DNA of 64,000 nt. Source: Dyella silvae. Its GTDB lineage: Bacteria > Pseudomonadota > Gammaproteobacteria > Xanthomonadales > Rhodanobacteraceae. Positions 45,150-53,499 of the stretch are shown here, in pieces (the stretch's first letter is position 1; every line of letters starts with the position of its first letter). Below the pieces are notes generated by a model. That model was not told the DNA's origin, did not search any database, and was given only the letters and a program-made list of their open reading frames with translations. Made by a program: the position numbers and the translations under genes. The stretch covers positions 620,001-684,000 of the forward strand of contig NZ_JAPJBQ010000001.1 in the NCBI RefSeq assembly GCF_026421305.1, in the 5' to 3' direction.

Positions 45150-45166
45150 TCGGATGATACATCCGA
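45150..45166. promoter_or_regulatory. LysR-type operator candidate
   Basis: TCGGAT and ATCCGA are perfect 6-bp arms around GATAC. This fits the T-N11-A dyad form of LysR boxes and lies 23 nt upstream of a LysR start codon in a divergent gap. Confidence 0.5.
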
Positions 45167-45256
45167 GTTAGGGCGACTTCTCAGACGATGGTGCGGGCCT
45201 TAGCTTTGGCTGCATGGTGAAGCCATCTGTCGCCGCGAGACCACTGTGGCAACTCG

Positions 45257-45343
45257 ATGGAGCTCGCAAAGGATCGACGTTCGTTTCTTCAGCAGACCGG
45301 CCTCGGGGCTGCCGCGGCGGCTGTCTTCGCCGCACCCCATGGC
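45257..45343 (+). pseudogene. Out-of-frame Tat signal peptide remnant
   Basis: This frame encodes MELAKDRRSFLQQTGLGAAA followed by AAVFAAP, a textbook twin-arginine signal (DRRSFLQ, then a hydrophobic Ala-rich stretch). The frame then runs on into the YcaC-like gene at 45390 but in the wrong phase (offset 133 nt), so it does not make a Tat-exported hydrolase. It looks like the surviving leader of a gene joined to, or once in frame with, the hydrolase. A sequencing error between 45343 and 45390 would explain it equally well. Confidence 0.5.
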
Positions 45344-45389
45344 GGTCCTCACGGTTCAATCACCCCACAAAAGCAGAGCGGAGACTTCC

Positions 45390-46013
45390 ATGTCCAACTC
45401 ATTCGTAGCGTATACCCCCGTCACGCAGGACAACTCGGCCCTGGTTCTGGTCGACCACCAGGTGGGTCTCATGACCGGCGTCCGCGACTATTCCACGGGC
45501 GAGCTCAAGCACAACGTCGTGGCGCTTGCGAAAGCGGCCCGCATTCTGAATCTCCCCATCGTCGTCACCACGACAGCACGGGACAGCATGTGGGGCCCCA
45601 CGTTTCCCGAACTCGTCGAGGCCTTGCCCGGCATCCAGATCATCGATCGTTCCTCGGTCAACGCGTGGGATGACCATCGTGTCGCCGCCGCTATAGAAGC
45701 AACCGGCCGCAAGAAGCTGATCTTTGCCGGCATCTCGCTGGAAGTTTGCGCGGCGCTTCCCGCCATGACTGCCATCAGCAAGGGGTACGAGTCATATGTC
45801 GCGGTGGATGCCTCTGGGACCTTTAGCGAGACCAAGCGCCAGGCGGGGTTGCTCCGCATGCAACAGGCCGGTGTCATCCTTTCCGACTACGGCACGCTTA
45901 TGGTCGAGATACTCAAGGACAACGCGCGCCCGGAAGCCGGTCCGGTGTACAGCGCCATGGATATGCCGTGGGCCGTACTCGTGGGCCAGATCGCCAAGGC
46001 ATACGGCAAATAA
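45390..46013 (+). CDS. YcaC-like isochorismatase-family hydrolase
   Basis: The 207-aa protein starts MSNSFVAYTPVTQDNSALVL with VDHQVGLMTGVRDY (catalytic Asp) and KLIFAGISLEVCAALPAMTA (catalytic Cys), the YcaC pattern. The C-terminus (ILKDNARPEAGPVYSAMDMP) differs from the paralogue at 43238. As annotated from ATG 45390 it is cytoplasmic. A Tat-type leader lies just upstream in another frame. It is divergent from a LysR gene and convergent with the SDR gene. Confidence 0.88.
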   Translation: MSNSFVAYTPVTQDNSALVLVDHQVGLMTGVRDYSTGELKHNVVALAKAARILNLPIVVTTTARDSMWGPTFPELVEALPGIQIIDRSSVNAWDDHRVAAAIEATGRKKLIFAGISLEVCAALPAMTAISKGYESYVAVDASGTFSETKRQAGLLRMQQAGVILSDYGTLMVEILKDNARPEAGPVYSAMDMPWAVLVGQIAKAYGK

Positions 46014-46084
46014 CGAGCTGCCCCCTGCCCCGGTGTTATCGCCCGGAGCGTGAACTCCAGGCGATCATCGCCAGAACCTGGCGA

Positions 46085-46828
46085 TTAGCCCACACGATAC
46101 TGACCACCATCCACGACAATGGCCTGCCCGGTGATAAAGGCCGCATCGTCGCCCGTCAGAAACAACACCGCACCCGTGATGTCTTCGGGTTCACCCAATC
46201 GCTTGATCGCCTGCTGTTCCCATGTCGAGCGCTTTTGCTCATCTGATTGCGCTGCGGTTGCCAGAGTGTTGGTCAGGCCGGGAAGCAGCGCGTTGGCGGT
46301 AATGCCATCGCTTGCGACATCGTTGGCCAACCCGCGCATGAATCCAATAATCGCCATCTTTGATGCGATGTAGTGACTCATGCCGGGTATGGCCAGACCA
46401 ACCATGTTCGACGAGATACCGACGAAGCGACCCCACTTCTTCTTCCTCATGGCTGGCAGGAAGTACTTCGCGCTCAAGAAGTGGGAGTCCAGGTTCGTTG
46501 CCATGGTCTTTCGCCACGTCGGCAGGTCCAGCTCGTCAATGGACCGATTCGGAAAGTAGCCGGCGTTGTTCACGACGATATCGACATCACCGATCTCGCG
46601 GCTCTGAAGGAGCACCGAGTGCCAATCTTCTTCACGTGTCACATCGAGTGGCAGTGCGATGGCGCTCGCCCCGATGTTGCGGACGGTTGCCTCCGGGGCC
46701 GCGAGATCGGTCGCGATCACTCGCGCGCCTCGTTTTGCCAGCGCCATGGCTATCGCTTGCCCGATGCCCTGGCCTGCACCGGTCACCAGCGCTGTCTTTC
46801 CTTCATGGGTTCTCGAGGCGTTGTTCAT
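46085..46828 (-). CDS. Short-chain dehydrogenase/reductase
   Basis: The 247-aa protein has the classical SDR motifs: TGAGQGIGQAIAMAL for NAD(P) binding, NNAGYF, catalytic Ser and YIASK (Tyr-X3-Lys), and a C-terminal ITGQAIVVDGGQ. The acidic residue after strand 2 (ATDLAAP) suggests NAD preference. Substrate unknown. It is the last gene of a four-gene minus-strand operon and begins 4 nt after the stop of the preceding gene. Confidence 0.92.
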   Translation of the reverse strand: MNNASRTHEGKTALVTGAGQGIGQAIAMALAKRGARVIATDLAAPEATVRNIGASAIALPLDVTREEDWHSVLLQSREIGDVDIVVNNAGYFPNRSIDELDLPTWRKTMATNLDSHFLSAKYFLPAMRKKKWGRFVGISSNMVGLAIPGMSHYIASKMAIIGFMRGLANDVASDGITANALLPGLTNTLATAAQSDEQKRSTWEQQAIKRLGEPEDITGAVLFLTGDDAAFITGQAIVVDGGQYRVG

Positions 46829-46831
46829 GGC

Positions 46832-47440
46832 TTACTCCCGCGGGCGGGATTCTTGGATCAAGCTGTGCATCGTCAGCGGGCCGCCGAACTGCTGTAGCAA
46901 ACCACCTTGGTCAAGACGGCCCAAAGTGATGGGGCTGAAGCCCAGCGTCGTGACGAGCGACGCGACCTTCTCATTGGCGTCGGTGTGGTCGCCTGAAACG
47001 AAGATCGTGCGATGGCCACCATTTCGGCGCGGCTCATCCGCGAGCACCGCCGCCGGCAGCGTATTGAACGCTTTCACTACCTTGGCGCCTTTGAATTGCG
47101 CCGACAGCACCTGACTGGAGGGGCGCCCGCCAAGGTCCATGGGCTTGAACGCGGGAAACTCGATCGCATTGGTGGCATCCACCACGATCTTGCCGGACCA
47201 ATCGTTGCGCAGTTGGGCGACATCACCCGCTGCTCCGAAGGGGACGGCAAGGATAATCACGTCGGCATTCAGCGCATTTGAAATTTCGGCGGCGCTTACG
47301 GTGGGATTGAAAGCTTTCAGTTCGCCTGCCAGTGAGGCAGGTCCGCGGCGATTGGCAATGACGGCCTTGATGTTGCTGCGTGCAAATTGTTTGGCAAGGG
47401 CGCCGCCAATGGCGCCCGATCCGATGATGGCGTAGCTCAT
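46832..47440 (-). CDS. NADP oxidoreductase, coenzyme F420-dependent type (NPD family)
   Basis: The 202-aa protein starts MSYAIIGSGAIGGALAKQFA with a Rossmann motif followed by ANRRGPAS (Arg-Arg suiting NADP), then ADVIILAVPFGAAGDVAQLR and KVVKAFNTLPAAVLADEP. It resembles the N-terminal dinucleotide-binding domain of F420H2:NADP oxidoreductases; in proteobacteria without F420 these are simple NADPH-linked reductases of unknown substrate. GGAG lies 7 nt upstream of the ATG. Confidence 0.88.
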   Translation of the reverse strand: MSYAIIGSGAIGGALAKQFARSNIKAVIANRRGPASLAGELKAFNPTVSAAEISNALNADVIILAVPFGAAGDVAQLRNDWSGKIVVDATNAIEFPAFKPMDLGGRPSSQVLSAQFKGAKVVKAFNTLPAAVLADEPRRNGGHRTIFVSGDHTDANEKVASLVTTLGFSPITLGRLDQGGLLQQFGGPLTMHSLIQESRPRE

Positions 47441-47480
47441 GAGAGTTCTCCTGAAGAACGAATGGATGGGACGGGATGGA

Positions 47481-47927
47481 TCAGCGCGACTTGTTGTCGA
47501 GGCTGAGCGGGCCTGCGCCGTTGACGGTGAGCAGAAGGAAGGCGCCGGCGATCGACACGTTCTTCATAAACATGATCATCTGCATCTGATCGGCGAAGTT
47601 GGTGTGAAACAGGAAGCCGGTCAGCAAGGTAAAGCCGGCCAACAGGAACGAAACGATGCGGGTTTTCCAGCCGAGAATGATGGCGAGGGAACCCAGCACT
47701 TCAGTGGCAATCACCAGCGGAAGCACGCCGCCGGGTACGCCAACAGACGCCATGTAGCCAGCAGTAGCCGTGTAGGCCGTGATCTTGCCCATGCCCGAAA
47801 GAAGGAACAGTCCAGCAATCAGGAATCGCCCCACCAGCTCAGTGGTGCTCTTGAGGGTGAGGCTCGACGGGGCGCGTTCGTTGTCGATGGATGACGCGTA
47901 AGTGGCGGTTTCGATCTTAGTGCTCAT
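47481..47927 (-). CDS. DoxX-family membrane protein
   Basis: The 148-aa protein has four predicted membrane segments (VGRFLIAGLFLLSGMGKITA, VLPLVIATEVLGSLAIILGW, LLAGFTLLTGFLFHTNF, NVSIAGAFLLLTVNGAG), typical DoxX/DUF layout. DoxX proteins occur with redox and thiol-stress genes, likely at the inner membrane. GGAG lies upstream of the ATG. It stands between the pirin and NADP oxidoreductase genes in the same operon. Confidence 0.9.
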   Translation of the reverse strand: MSTKIETATYASSIDNERAPSSLTLKSTTELVGRFLIAGLFLLSGMGKITAYTATAGYMASVGVPGGVLPLVIATEVLGSLAIILGWKTRIVSFLLAGFTLLTGFLFHTNFADQMQMIMFMKNVSIAGAFLLLTVNGAGPLSLDNKSR

Positions 47928-47978
47928 GATGGATTCTCCGATTGGAATGGGTAGGCGATAGAGACGAACAGCTAGGAC

Positions 47979-48848
47979 TTACTTCAGACGGCCGGCGGCA
48001 CGCAGCCGCTGGCCGATGCGTACGATTTCCGCCTCGCCGTCGGCGAGTGCGCGAACGTTGGTGTGGACGGAGTACTTGCCCATCACCAGGGGATACGGAT
48101 GCTTTACGGCGGCGCCGAGTACGAAGGACACGTCGTCTTGCGCCACCACATCGATGGCATGGCCGGATTCTTCAAAGATGACGAGGTCGCCAGCAGTGAG
48201 GCCCTCGGGCATGGTGGTCGTGCCCTTGTGCAAGGCCATCCACGCCACGGTCTCGTTCGGGTTCGGCTGAAAGCGCCAGTGCTCGCCCGCCTTCAGGCGC
48301 ACATGCAGATAGGTGATGCCTGCGGGAGCACGAATCGGGCTGGCCGCGCCCTGGTAATGCCCGAGCAGCACCCGCGCCGGACCCACGGCAGGCACCTCTT
48401 CCGGAGCAATGTTCTGGCTTTCCGGAACACCGTTTTCCTGATCCGGCGGCAGCGTCACCCAGAGCTGGAAGAACTCCACGGGCGTGTCACCAACGACACT
48501 GCCGTCGTGCCACACGCCGCCCGCTGCCTTCATCCACTCCAGTCCGCCCGTCAGCACTTCGCCCTGCTTGCCGGTGGTGTCCTCGTAGGTCACACGCCCC
48601 GTCAGCACGGCCGTCAAAGTGGCGATACCCGAATGCGGGTGGATGCCGAACAACGGGACGTCTGAAGGTGGCAGCACGCCGCTATCCAGAAACACGAACG
48701 GCTTGATCCACTGACCCAGATCGGACGGGCTGACAAGCCGGGTGATGGGGCCATGGTGGTAACCCGTGGTCACCGTGCGGATCTTGCGCGGTTGGGTGGC
48801 TCGCTCGTCGACCAGATCGGATTTGGGAAAGGAAGCAACGGCGTTCAT
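47979..48848 (-). CDS. Pirin-family protein
   Basis: The 289-aa protein is a bicupin of the pirin family: HHGPITRLVSPSDLGQWIKP, PLFGIHPHSGIATLTAVLTG (metal-binding HxH), EWMKAAGGVWHDG and a C-terminal cupin (AGEHWRFQPNPNETVAWMAL). Some pirins have quercetinase activity, others act in redox sensing. The ATG at 48848 has GAGGA 7 nt upstream. It is the first gene of the operon and divergent from a LysR gene. Confidence 0.9.
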   Translation of the reverse strand: MNAVASFPKSDLVDERATQPRKIRTVTTGYHHGPITRLVSPSDLGQWIKPFVFLDSGVLPPSDVPLFGIHPHSGIATLTAVLTGRVTYEDTTGKQGEVLTGGLEWMKAAGGVWHDGSVVGDTPVEFFQLWVTLPPDQENGVPESQNIAPEEVPAVGPARVLLGHYQGAASPIRAPAGITYLHVRLKAGEHWRFQPNPNETVAWMALHKGTTTMPEGLTAGDLVIFEESGHAIDVVAQDDVSFVLGAAVKHPYPLVMGKYSVHTNVRALADGEAEIVRIGQRLRAAGRLK

Positions 48849-48926
48849 AGGGGCGTCCTCGTCTGCGATGGACAAAGGCTAGGCCTTGTCCGTACATCCG
48901 AATAGCCTATATATTTCGATTAAATC

Positions 48927-48943
48927 TATCGTTTTGGACGATA
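48927..48943. promoter_or_regulatory. LysR-type operator between pirin operon and LysR gene
   Basis: TATCGT and ACGATA are perfect 6-bp arms around TTTGG, in an AT-rich stretch unlike its surroundings. It ends one base before the LysR start codon and 79 bp from the pirin start, a typical arrangement for a LysR protein that represses itself and controls the divergent operon. Confidence 0.55.
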
Positions 48944-48944
48944 T

Positions 48945-49829
48945 ATGCTTGACGCCGTCACGCTGGACCAGCTCCGCACCTTCATTGCCGCGGCCGAGGA
49001 AGGCAGCTTTTCTGCCGCGGGCCGCAAGCTGCGACGTGCGCAATCGGTGGTGAGCCAGACGCTGCTCAATCTCGAAGCGCAACTAGGCGTCACGCTGTTC
49101 GATCGCAGCGAACGCTATCCCAAGCTCACCGAAGCAGGCGTGGCGCTGCTGACCGAAGCGCGTGGCGTGGCGGATCAGATGGACGGCTTCAAGGCGCGCG
49201 CCCGCTCGATGAAGGAAGGCCTTGAGCCCGAACTCTCCGTAGCGGTCGACGTGATGTATCCCATGGAAGGACTCACGCGTGCTGCTGGCCATTGCCGCGA
49301 GTTCTTCCCCAACACACCATTGCGCGTCTATGTCGAAGCACTGGGCGGCGTCATACGGCCGGTAATCGACGGCGTGTGCCGCATTGGCATCGTGGGTTCG
49401 CTGCCGGTGATACCCGACGAGCTCTCATCGGAGCCGCTGATCGATCTTCCCATGGTCACCGTGGTCGCGCCGTCACACCCGCTGGCGAAGCACAAAGGTG
49501 TCATCAGCAAGAAGCTCATCGAAAAGCAGGTGCAACTGATACTGACGGATCGCACCCCACTGTCAGAAGGGCGAACCTTTGGTGTGCTTTCACCGTTGAC
49601 ATGGCGCCTTGCCGACCTCGGCGCGAAGCATGCGTTCTTGATGGCGGGACTGGGCTGGGGACACATGCCCTTGCACATGGTCAAGAAGGATATCGACGCG
49701 GGAACCCTGCTGAGAATCAACGTCGAGGGCGTCGCTCGCGACGCGTTCCTGCCCATGCACATCGTCTATCGCAAGGACGCACTGCCAGGGCCGACTGGCC
49801 GCGCCTTTATCTCTCAATTGCGGTTCTGA
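48945..49829 (+). CDS. LysR-family transcriptional regulator
   Basis: The 294-aa protein starts MLDAVTLDQLRTFIAAAEEG with HTH AQSVVSQTLLNLEAQLGVTL. The effector domain (LSVAVDVMYPMEGLTRAAGH, RIGIVGSLPVIPDELSSEPL) differs from the other three LysR proteins here in style. It is divergent from the pirin-DoxX-NADP oxidoreductase-SDR operon, which it most likely regulates. There is no strong ribosome site; the upstream bases are occupied by the inverted repeat. Confidence 0.9.
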   Translation: MLDAVTLDQLRTFIAAAEEGSFSAAGRKLRRAQSVVSQTLLNLEAQLGVTLFDRSERYPKLTEAGVALLTEARGVADQMDGFKARARSMKEGLEPELSVAVDVMYPMEGLTRAAGHCREFFPNTPLRVYVEALGGVIRPVIDGVCRIGIVGSLPVIPDELSSEPLIDLPMVTVVAPSHPLAKHKGVISKKLIEKQVQLILTDRTPLSEGRTFGVLSPLTWRLADLGAKHAFLMAGLGWGHMPLHMVKKDIDAGTLLRINVEGVARDAFLPMHIVYRKDALPGPTGRAFISQLRF

Positions 49830-49898
49830 CGACGTCTCGAACTGCATAAGCCACGCCGTTCGGCGTCGATCGAAAGCGGACGACCCGAGGCGGTCGCG

Positions 49899-51155
49899 TC
49901 ATCGGTTTATGTTTCCCTGCCCGGTTTCTTTGAGAGCAAGGGAAACAAGTAGAGCCAAGGTGATGATTGCGATCCAAAATACCCCCGCATGGCGAAAATG
50001 TTCTGCGGGATCAGCGTTGATGGCACCCAGTGTCTTGCCAAAATGGCTCGCGAATATCGGACCAATCAAGGCCGTTACGCTGAAGGTGAGAAAATTGATT
50101 CCGCCTGTGGCACTGCCCTTCACTCGATCCGGATTGACTTCCTTGATGATGGTGTAAGGGATCATGGCGGCACCAGAAGCCACGCCAAAGATGAGCAGGG
50201 TCAGCCATGCGGGCAGAAGTGCGGGCAGATAGGTCAGCTGGGCCACGCATAGCAACATCACCACAATGCCTCCGGCCAGCGCTGGCTTCCGTCGATGCAA
50301 CATATCGGCGAGCCAACCGAGTAATGGGCAACCGATGAACCAACCCAGCGGCACCATGGACGCTGCAAAGACGGCACTCTGGTAGGTGAATAACTTGTCT
50401 TCCTGAAAAAAGCGCACGCCCCAGACCATGTCGCCAATGGTGGTCGGCACGAACAGCAGGCCCGCGACCAGGCCACACAAATACGACTGCGGGTTTGAGA
50501 ACACGATCTTGTAGGTGTCGAGCAGCCCCAACACACCACTTTCCGCAGCGGCGGTGCGAGGCTCCCTCGGCGTAAGCACAAGCAAGATCGCGCCGGTAAC
50601 GAGCACAAGCACGCCCAGCAACACCCAGAAGCTCGCCACCGACATGACCCCGTGAATCAGCGGTCCGACGGCGATCTGTCCCGCGGATCCGCCAAGCATG
50701 CCCAGGCACTGCGTGAGACCGATGGCGGTGGCCAATCGCTGTGCGGAAAAGCCGTGACTCGCAAGATATACCGCACCAGTGAAGGCGAATGCGGAACCGG
50801 CGCCCTGAAGAAGGCGACCGACATTGCCAGCCGCCACCTGAGGTACTGCAAAAAGAAGACACCCCAGACCAAGAATGGCCATACCCGCCGGTACCACGTA
50901 CTTGGCGCCCAGCCGATCGAGAAGTACGCCAGCGATCAGGCTGGTGGTGGCGTATGTGTAGTAGTAGGTGCCAAGGATCGAGCTGACACCAAGCGCGTTA
51001 ACTCCAAACGCCTGCGAAAGCTCCGGGATCATGACCGCAGGCGCCGAGCGGCCGGCATACTCCAGGAAATAGAAGATCAGCGCACACCCCCAGGCGATGG
51101 CGAACGCCCGTGTCTGTGGCTGCGGAATCGCAGAGGACGAGGATACGCTGCTCAC
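49899..51155 (-). CDS. MFS transporter
   Basis: The 418-aa protein has 12 membrane segments: WGCALIFYFLEYAGRSAPAV and LGTYYYTYATTSLIAGVLLD, then GAKYVVPAGMAILGLGCLLF. The loop VLLDRLGAKYV is MFS motif A. It resembles the anion/metabolite symporter branch (GlpT/ExuT-like style, N-terminus rich in Ser). Substrate unknown. The start is GTG with AGGAG 7 nt upstream. It follows the poxB gene by 58 nt on the same strand, so the two may be co-transcribed. Confidence 0.88.
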   Translation of the reverse strand: MSSVSSSSAIPQPQTRAFAIAWGCALIFYFLEYAGRSAPAVMIPELSQAFGVNALGVSSILGTYYYTYATTSLIAGVLLDRLGAKYVVPAGMAILGLGCLLFAVPQVAAGNVGRLLQGAGSAFAFTGAVYLASHGFSAQRLATAIGLTQCLGMLGGSAGQIAVGPLIHGVMSVASFWVLLGVLVLVTGAILLVLTPREPRTAAAESGVLGLLDTYKIVFSNPQSYLCGLVAGLLFVPTTIGDMVWGVRFFQEDKLFTYQSAVFAASMVPLGWFIGCPLLGWLADMLHRRKPALAGGIVVMLLCVAQLTYLPALLPAWLTLLIFGVASGAAMIPYTIIKEVNPDRVKGSATGGINFLTFSVTALIGPIFASHFGKTLGAINADPAEHFRHAGVFWIAIITLALLVSLALKETGQGNINR

Positions 51156-51213
51156 GGGAATGCTCCTGTGGTGACAAGGCAGGGTCGCGCTTACCCCTGC
51201 CCTTGCCGGTGGC

Positions 51214-52935
51214 TCAACGTCCGAAAGCGGTGCGCGCCAATTCGACTATTTCGTTGGCCTCACCGTTAAGCACCGCCTTCATCATCCAGACGCTGAAACC
51301 CTTTGCCTGCTCCAGCGTAATCTTCGGAGGCATGACCAGTTCCAGCGGATCGGTGACCACCTCAACGACTGCAGGACCATCATGGGCGAAAGCCTGCTTG
51401 ACGGCATCGGCGAGCTCCGAGGGGTTCTCCACCCGAACGCCATAGATACCCGCCCCTTCAGCGATCTTGGCGAAGCTCGGATTGTCCAGATGCGTACCCA
51501 CGGGTAGAAATCCGCCCGCCTTCATTTCGATATCGACGAACCCAAGAAGGCTGTTGTTGAAGATCACGATCTTCACCGGCAATTTCGACTGCCGCAGGGT
51601 GAGCAGGTCGCCCATCAGCATGCTGAAGCCGCCATCGCCCGACATGGAAATGACTTGTCGACCTGGAAAGGCAACTTGCGCACCAATGGCCTGAGGCATG
51701 GCATTGGCCATAGAGCCGTGCAGAAAAGACCCGAGCAGCCTGCGCTTGCCATTGACGCGCAGATAGCGCGCAGCCCATACCGTCGGCTCGCCGACGTCGC
51801 AGGTAACGATGGCATCCTCGCTGGCCAGGTCGCTGACCACTTTCGCTACCAGCTGCGGATGTATGCCGCGCTTGGAGGCGTGACCGACGGCCAGGGCATC
51901 CAGGTCAGCACGGGCCTTTTTGTAGTGATCGACCGCTATGCTGAGATGTGACTCATCTGCTTTTTCCGACACGCGATCCAGCAGACGCTTCAGCGCCTCG
52001 GGCACGTCACCGATCACTCCCAGATCAAGGCGGCACCGCTTGCCGAGATTCTCGCCGCGAATGTCGATCTGCGCGATCTTCGCTTTCTCAGGATAGAACT
52101 GGCGATAGGGAAAATCCGTGCCAAGCATCAGCAGCGTGTCGCACGCCAACATGGCGTAGTAGCCCGATGAAAATCCGATCAACCCGGTCATGCCGACGTC
52201 GAACGGGTTGTCCCACTCGACATGTTCCTTGCCGCGCATGGCGTGCACGACCGGCGCCTTGAGCTTGGATGCCAGCGCAACCACTTCGTCGTGCGCACCC
52301 GCGCATCCTGCGCCACACAACAGAGTTACCCGTTTGCCTGCATTAAGTAGCGTCGCCAGCGCGTCGATGTCCTCATCCTGCGCCAGTACCTTAGGTAGCC
52401 GGGGAATCAGCTGCGATGCCGGCTTGCGGCTGCCCGCTTCGCGCAGTGCCACATCGCCAGGGATAACGATGACCGCCACGCCCTGCTTGCTGATGGCCTC
52501 GCGAATGGCCGTTTCGACGATGCGGGGAACGTGATCCGCGTCGCTGATCAGCTCGGCGTAGTGACTGCACTCCTTGAAGAGGGTTTGCGGGTGGGTTTCT
52601 TGAAAATAGCCAGAACCGATCTCCGTACTGGGAATGTGTGCGGCGATGGCAACTACCGGCACACGATTGCGATGGCAGTCGAACAGACCGTTGATGAGAT
52701 GAAGATTTCCAGGGCCACAACTGCCGGCGCATACGGCCAGTTTCCCGGTCAGTTGCGCATCAGCACCCGCAGCAAACGCCGCAACCTCTTCATGCCGGAC
52801 CGGGATCCATTGCGTGCGCTTGTGCGCCCGCAGAGCGTCGGTGATGCCATTCAACGAGTCGCCAACCAGTCCATAGATGCGCTCCACACCAGCCGCTTCC
52901 AACGTTTCAACCAGTCTCTCGGCAACAGTAGTCAT
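51214..52935 (-). CDS. poxB: Pyruvate dehydrogenase (quinone), thiamine diphosphate-dependent
   Basis: The 573-aa protein matches PoxB across its length: GLVGDSLNGITDALRAHKRT, RHEEVAAFAAGADAQLTGKL, CAGSCGPGNLHLINGLFDCH, HIPSTEIGSGYFQETHPQ, and the ThDP-binding GDG motif MSGDGGFSMLMGDLLTLRQ with NNSLLGFV. The enzyme decarboxylates pyruvate to acetate and CO2 and passes electrons to ubiquinone at the membrane, usually in stationary phase. ATG 52935 has GGAGG 5 nt upstream. The C-terminal tail (LNGEANEIVELARTAF) is the lipid-binding activator region. Confidence 0.94.
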   Translation of the reverse strand: MTTVAERLVETLEAAGVERIYGLVGDSLNGITDALRAHKRTQWIPVRHEEVAAFAAGADAQLTGKLAVCAGSCGPGNLHLINGLFDCHRNRVPVVAIAAHIPSTEIGSGYFQETHPQTLFKECSHYAELISDADHVPRIVETAIREAISKQGVAVIVIPGDVALREAGSRKPASQLIPRLPKVLAQDEDIDALATLLNAGKRVTLLCGAGCAGAHDEVVALASKLKAPVVHAMRGKEHVEWDNPFDVGMTGLIGFSSGYYAMLACDTLLMLGTDFPYRQFYPEKAKIAQIDIRGENLGKRCRLDLGVIGDVPEALKRLLDRVSEKADESHLSIAVDHYKKARADLDALAVGHASKRGIHPQLVAKVVSDLASEDAIVTCDVGEPTVWAARYLRVNGKRRLLGSFLHGSMANAMPQAIGAQVAFPGRQVISMSGDGGFSMLMGDLLTLRQSKLPVKIVIFNNSLLGFVDIEMKAGGFLPVGTHLDNPSFAKIAEGAGIYGVRVENPSELADAVKQAFAHDGPAVVEVVTDPLELVMPPKITLEQAKGFSVWMMKAVLNGEANEIVELARTAFGR

Positions 52936-53499
52936 GATCACCTCCATGGGCGAGGGACCAGATTGGCATCCCCTCAGAGCGTTTATTCACCACGTCATAG
53001 CAAGCCTTGGCCAGCCCTGTTCGCGGATGTTCGCACTCACATCCTGGCGACGGCCCGCAGGCAGTGAGAGTCATAAATCGTCTCACCCCAATAGTGATGG
53101 CTAAGAGAACAGGGCTACTCCTGCCAGAAGCCGGACTTCAGATCTTCGTGAGAAATTGCGCGCCAGGTGAGCGTTCGGAGAGCCGTTGTTCCAAAGTGCA
53201 CGCCCGAGTCGATCAGCCCGTGAGCGCCAGGCAGCAAGAGGCGCCCCAACTCGAGCGGTGAGTTTTGTATCGTAGTGTTTCAGAGCCCTTCCGCTACACG
53301 CTTCGATACCTTTTGACGTTCTTCCGGACACAGCCGACATACGTCGCTGCGGTTTCCTATGTACATCGGCCTGACGCTCACCGCTGATGGGGGTAACGGC
53401 CAATCTCACAGTGATGACTATCGCCTCATCAAGGCGGTCGTCTACGCGCTCTAAGACCACCCTGCTCTTTCAATCACGCACGCATTCAAGGAGATCACC
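52936..53499. other. Intergenic region
   Basis: This 564-bp gap between divergent genes holds only short frames, such as one of 119 codons on the minus strand (53101-53460), with no family resemblance. It must carry the promoters of poxB and the hydrolase gene. I see no repeat or clear operator. Confidence 0.4.

Noticed and set aside
53101-53460. 119-codon minus-strand frame in the gap before the hydrolase
   Set aside because: Composition is unlike neighbouring genes and there is no ribosome site or recognisable domain.
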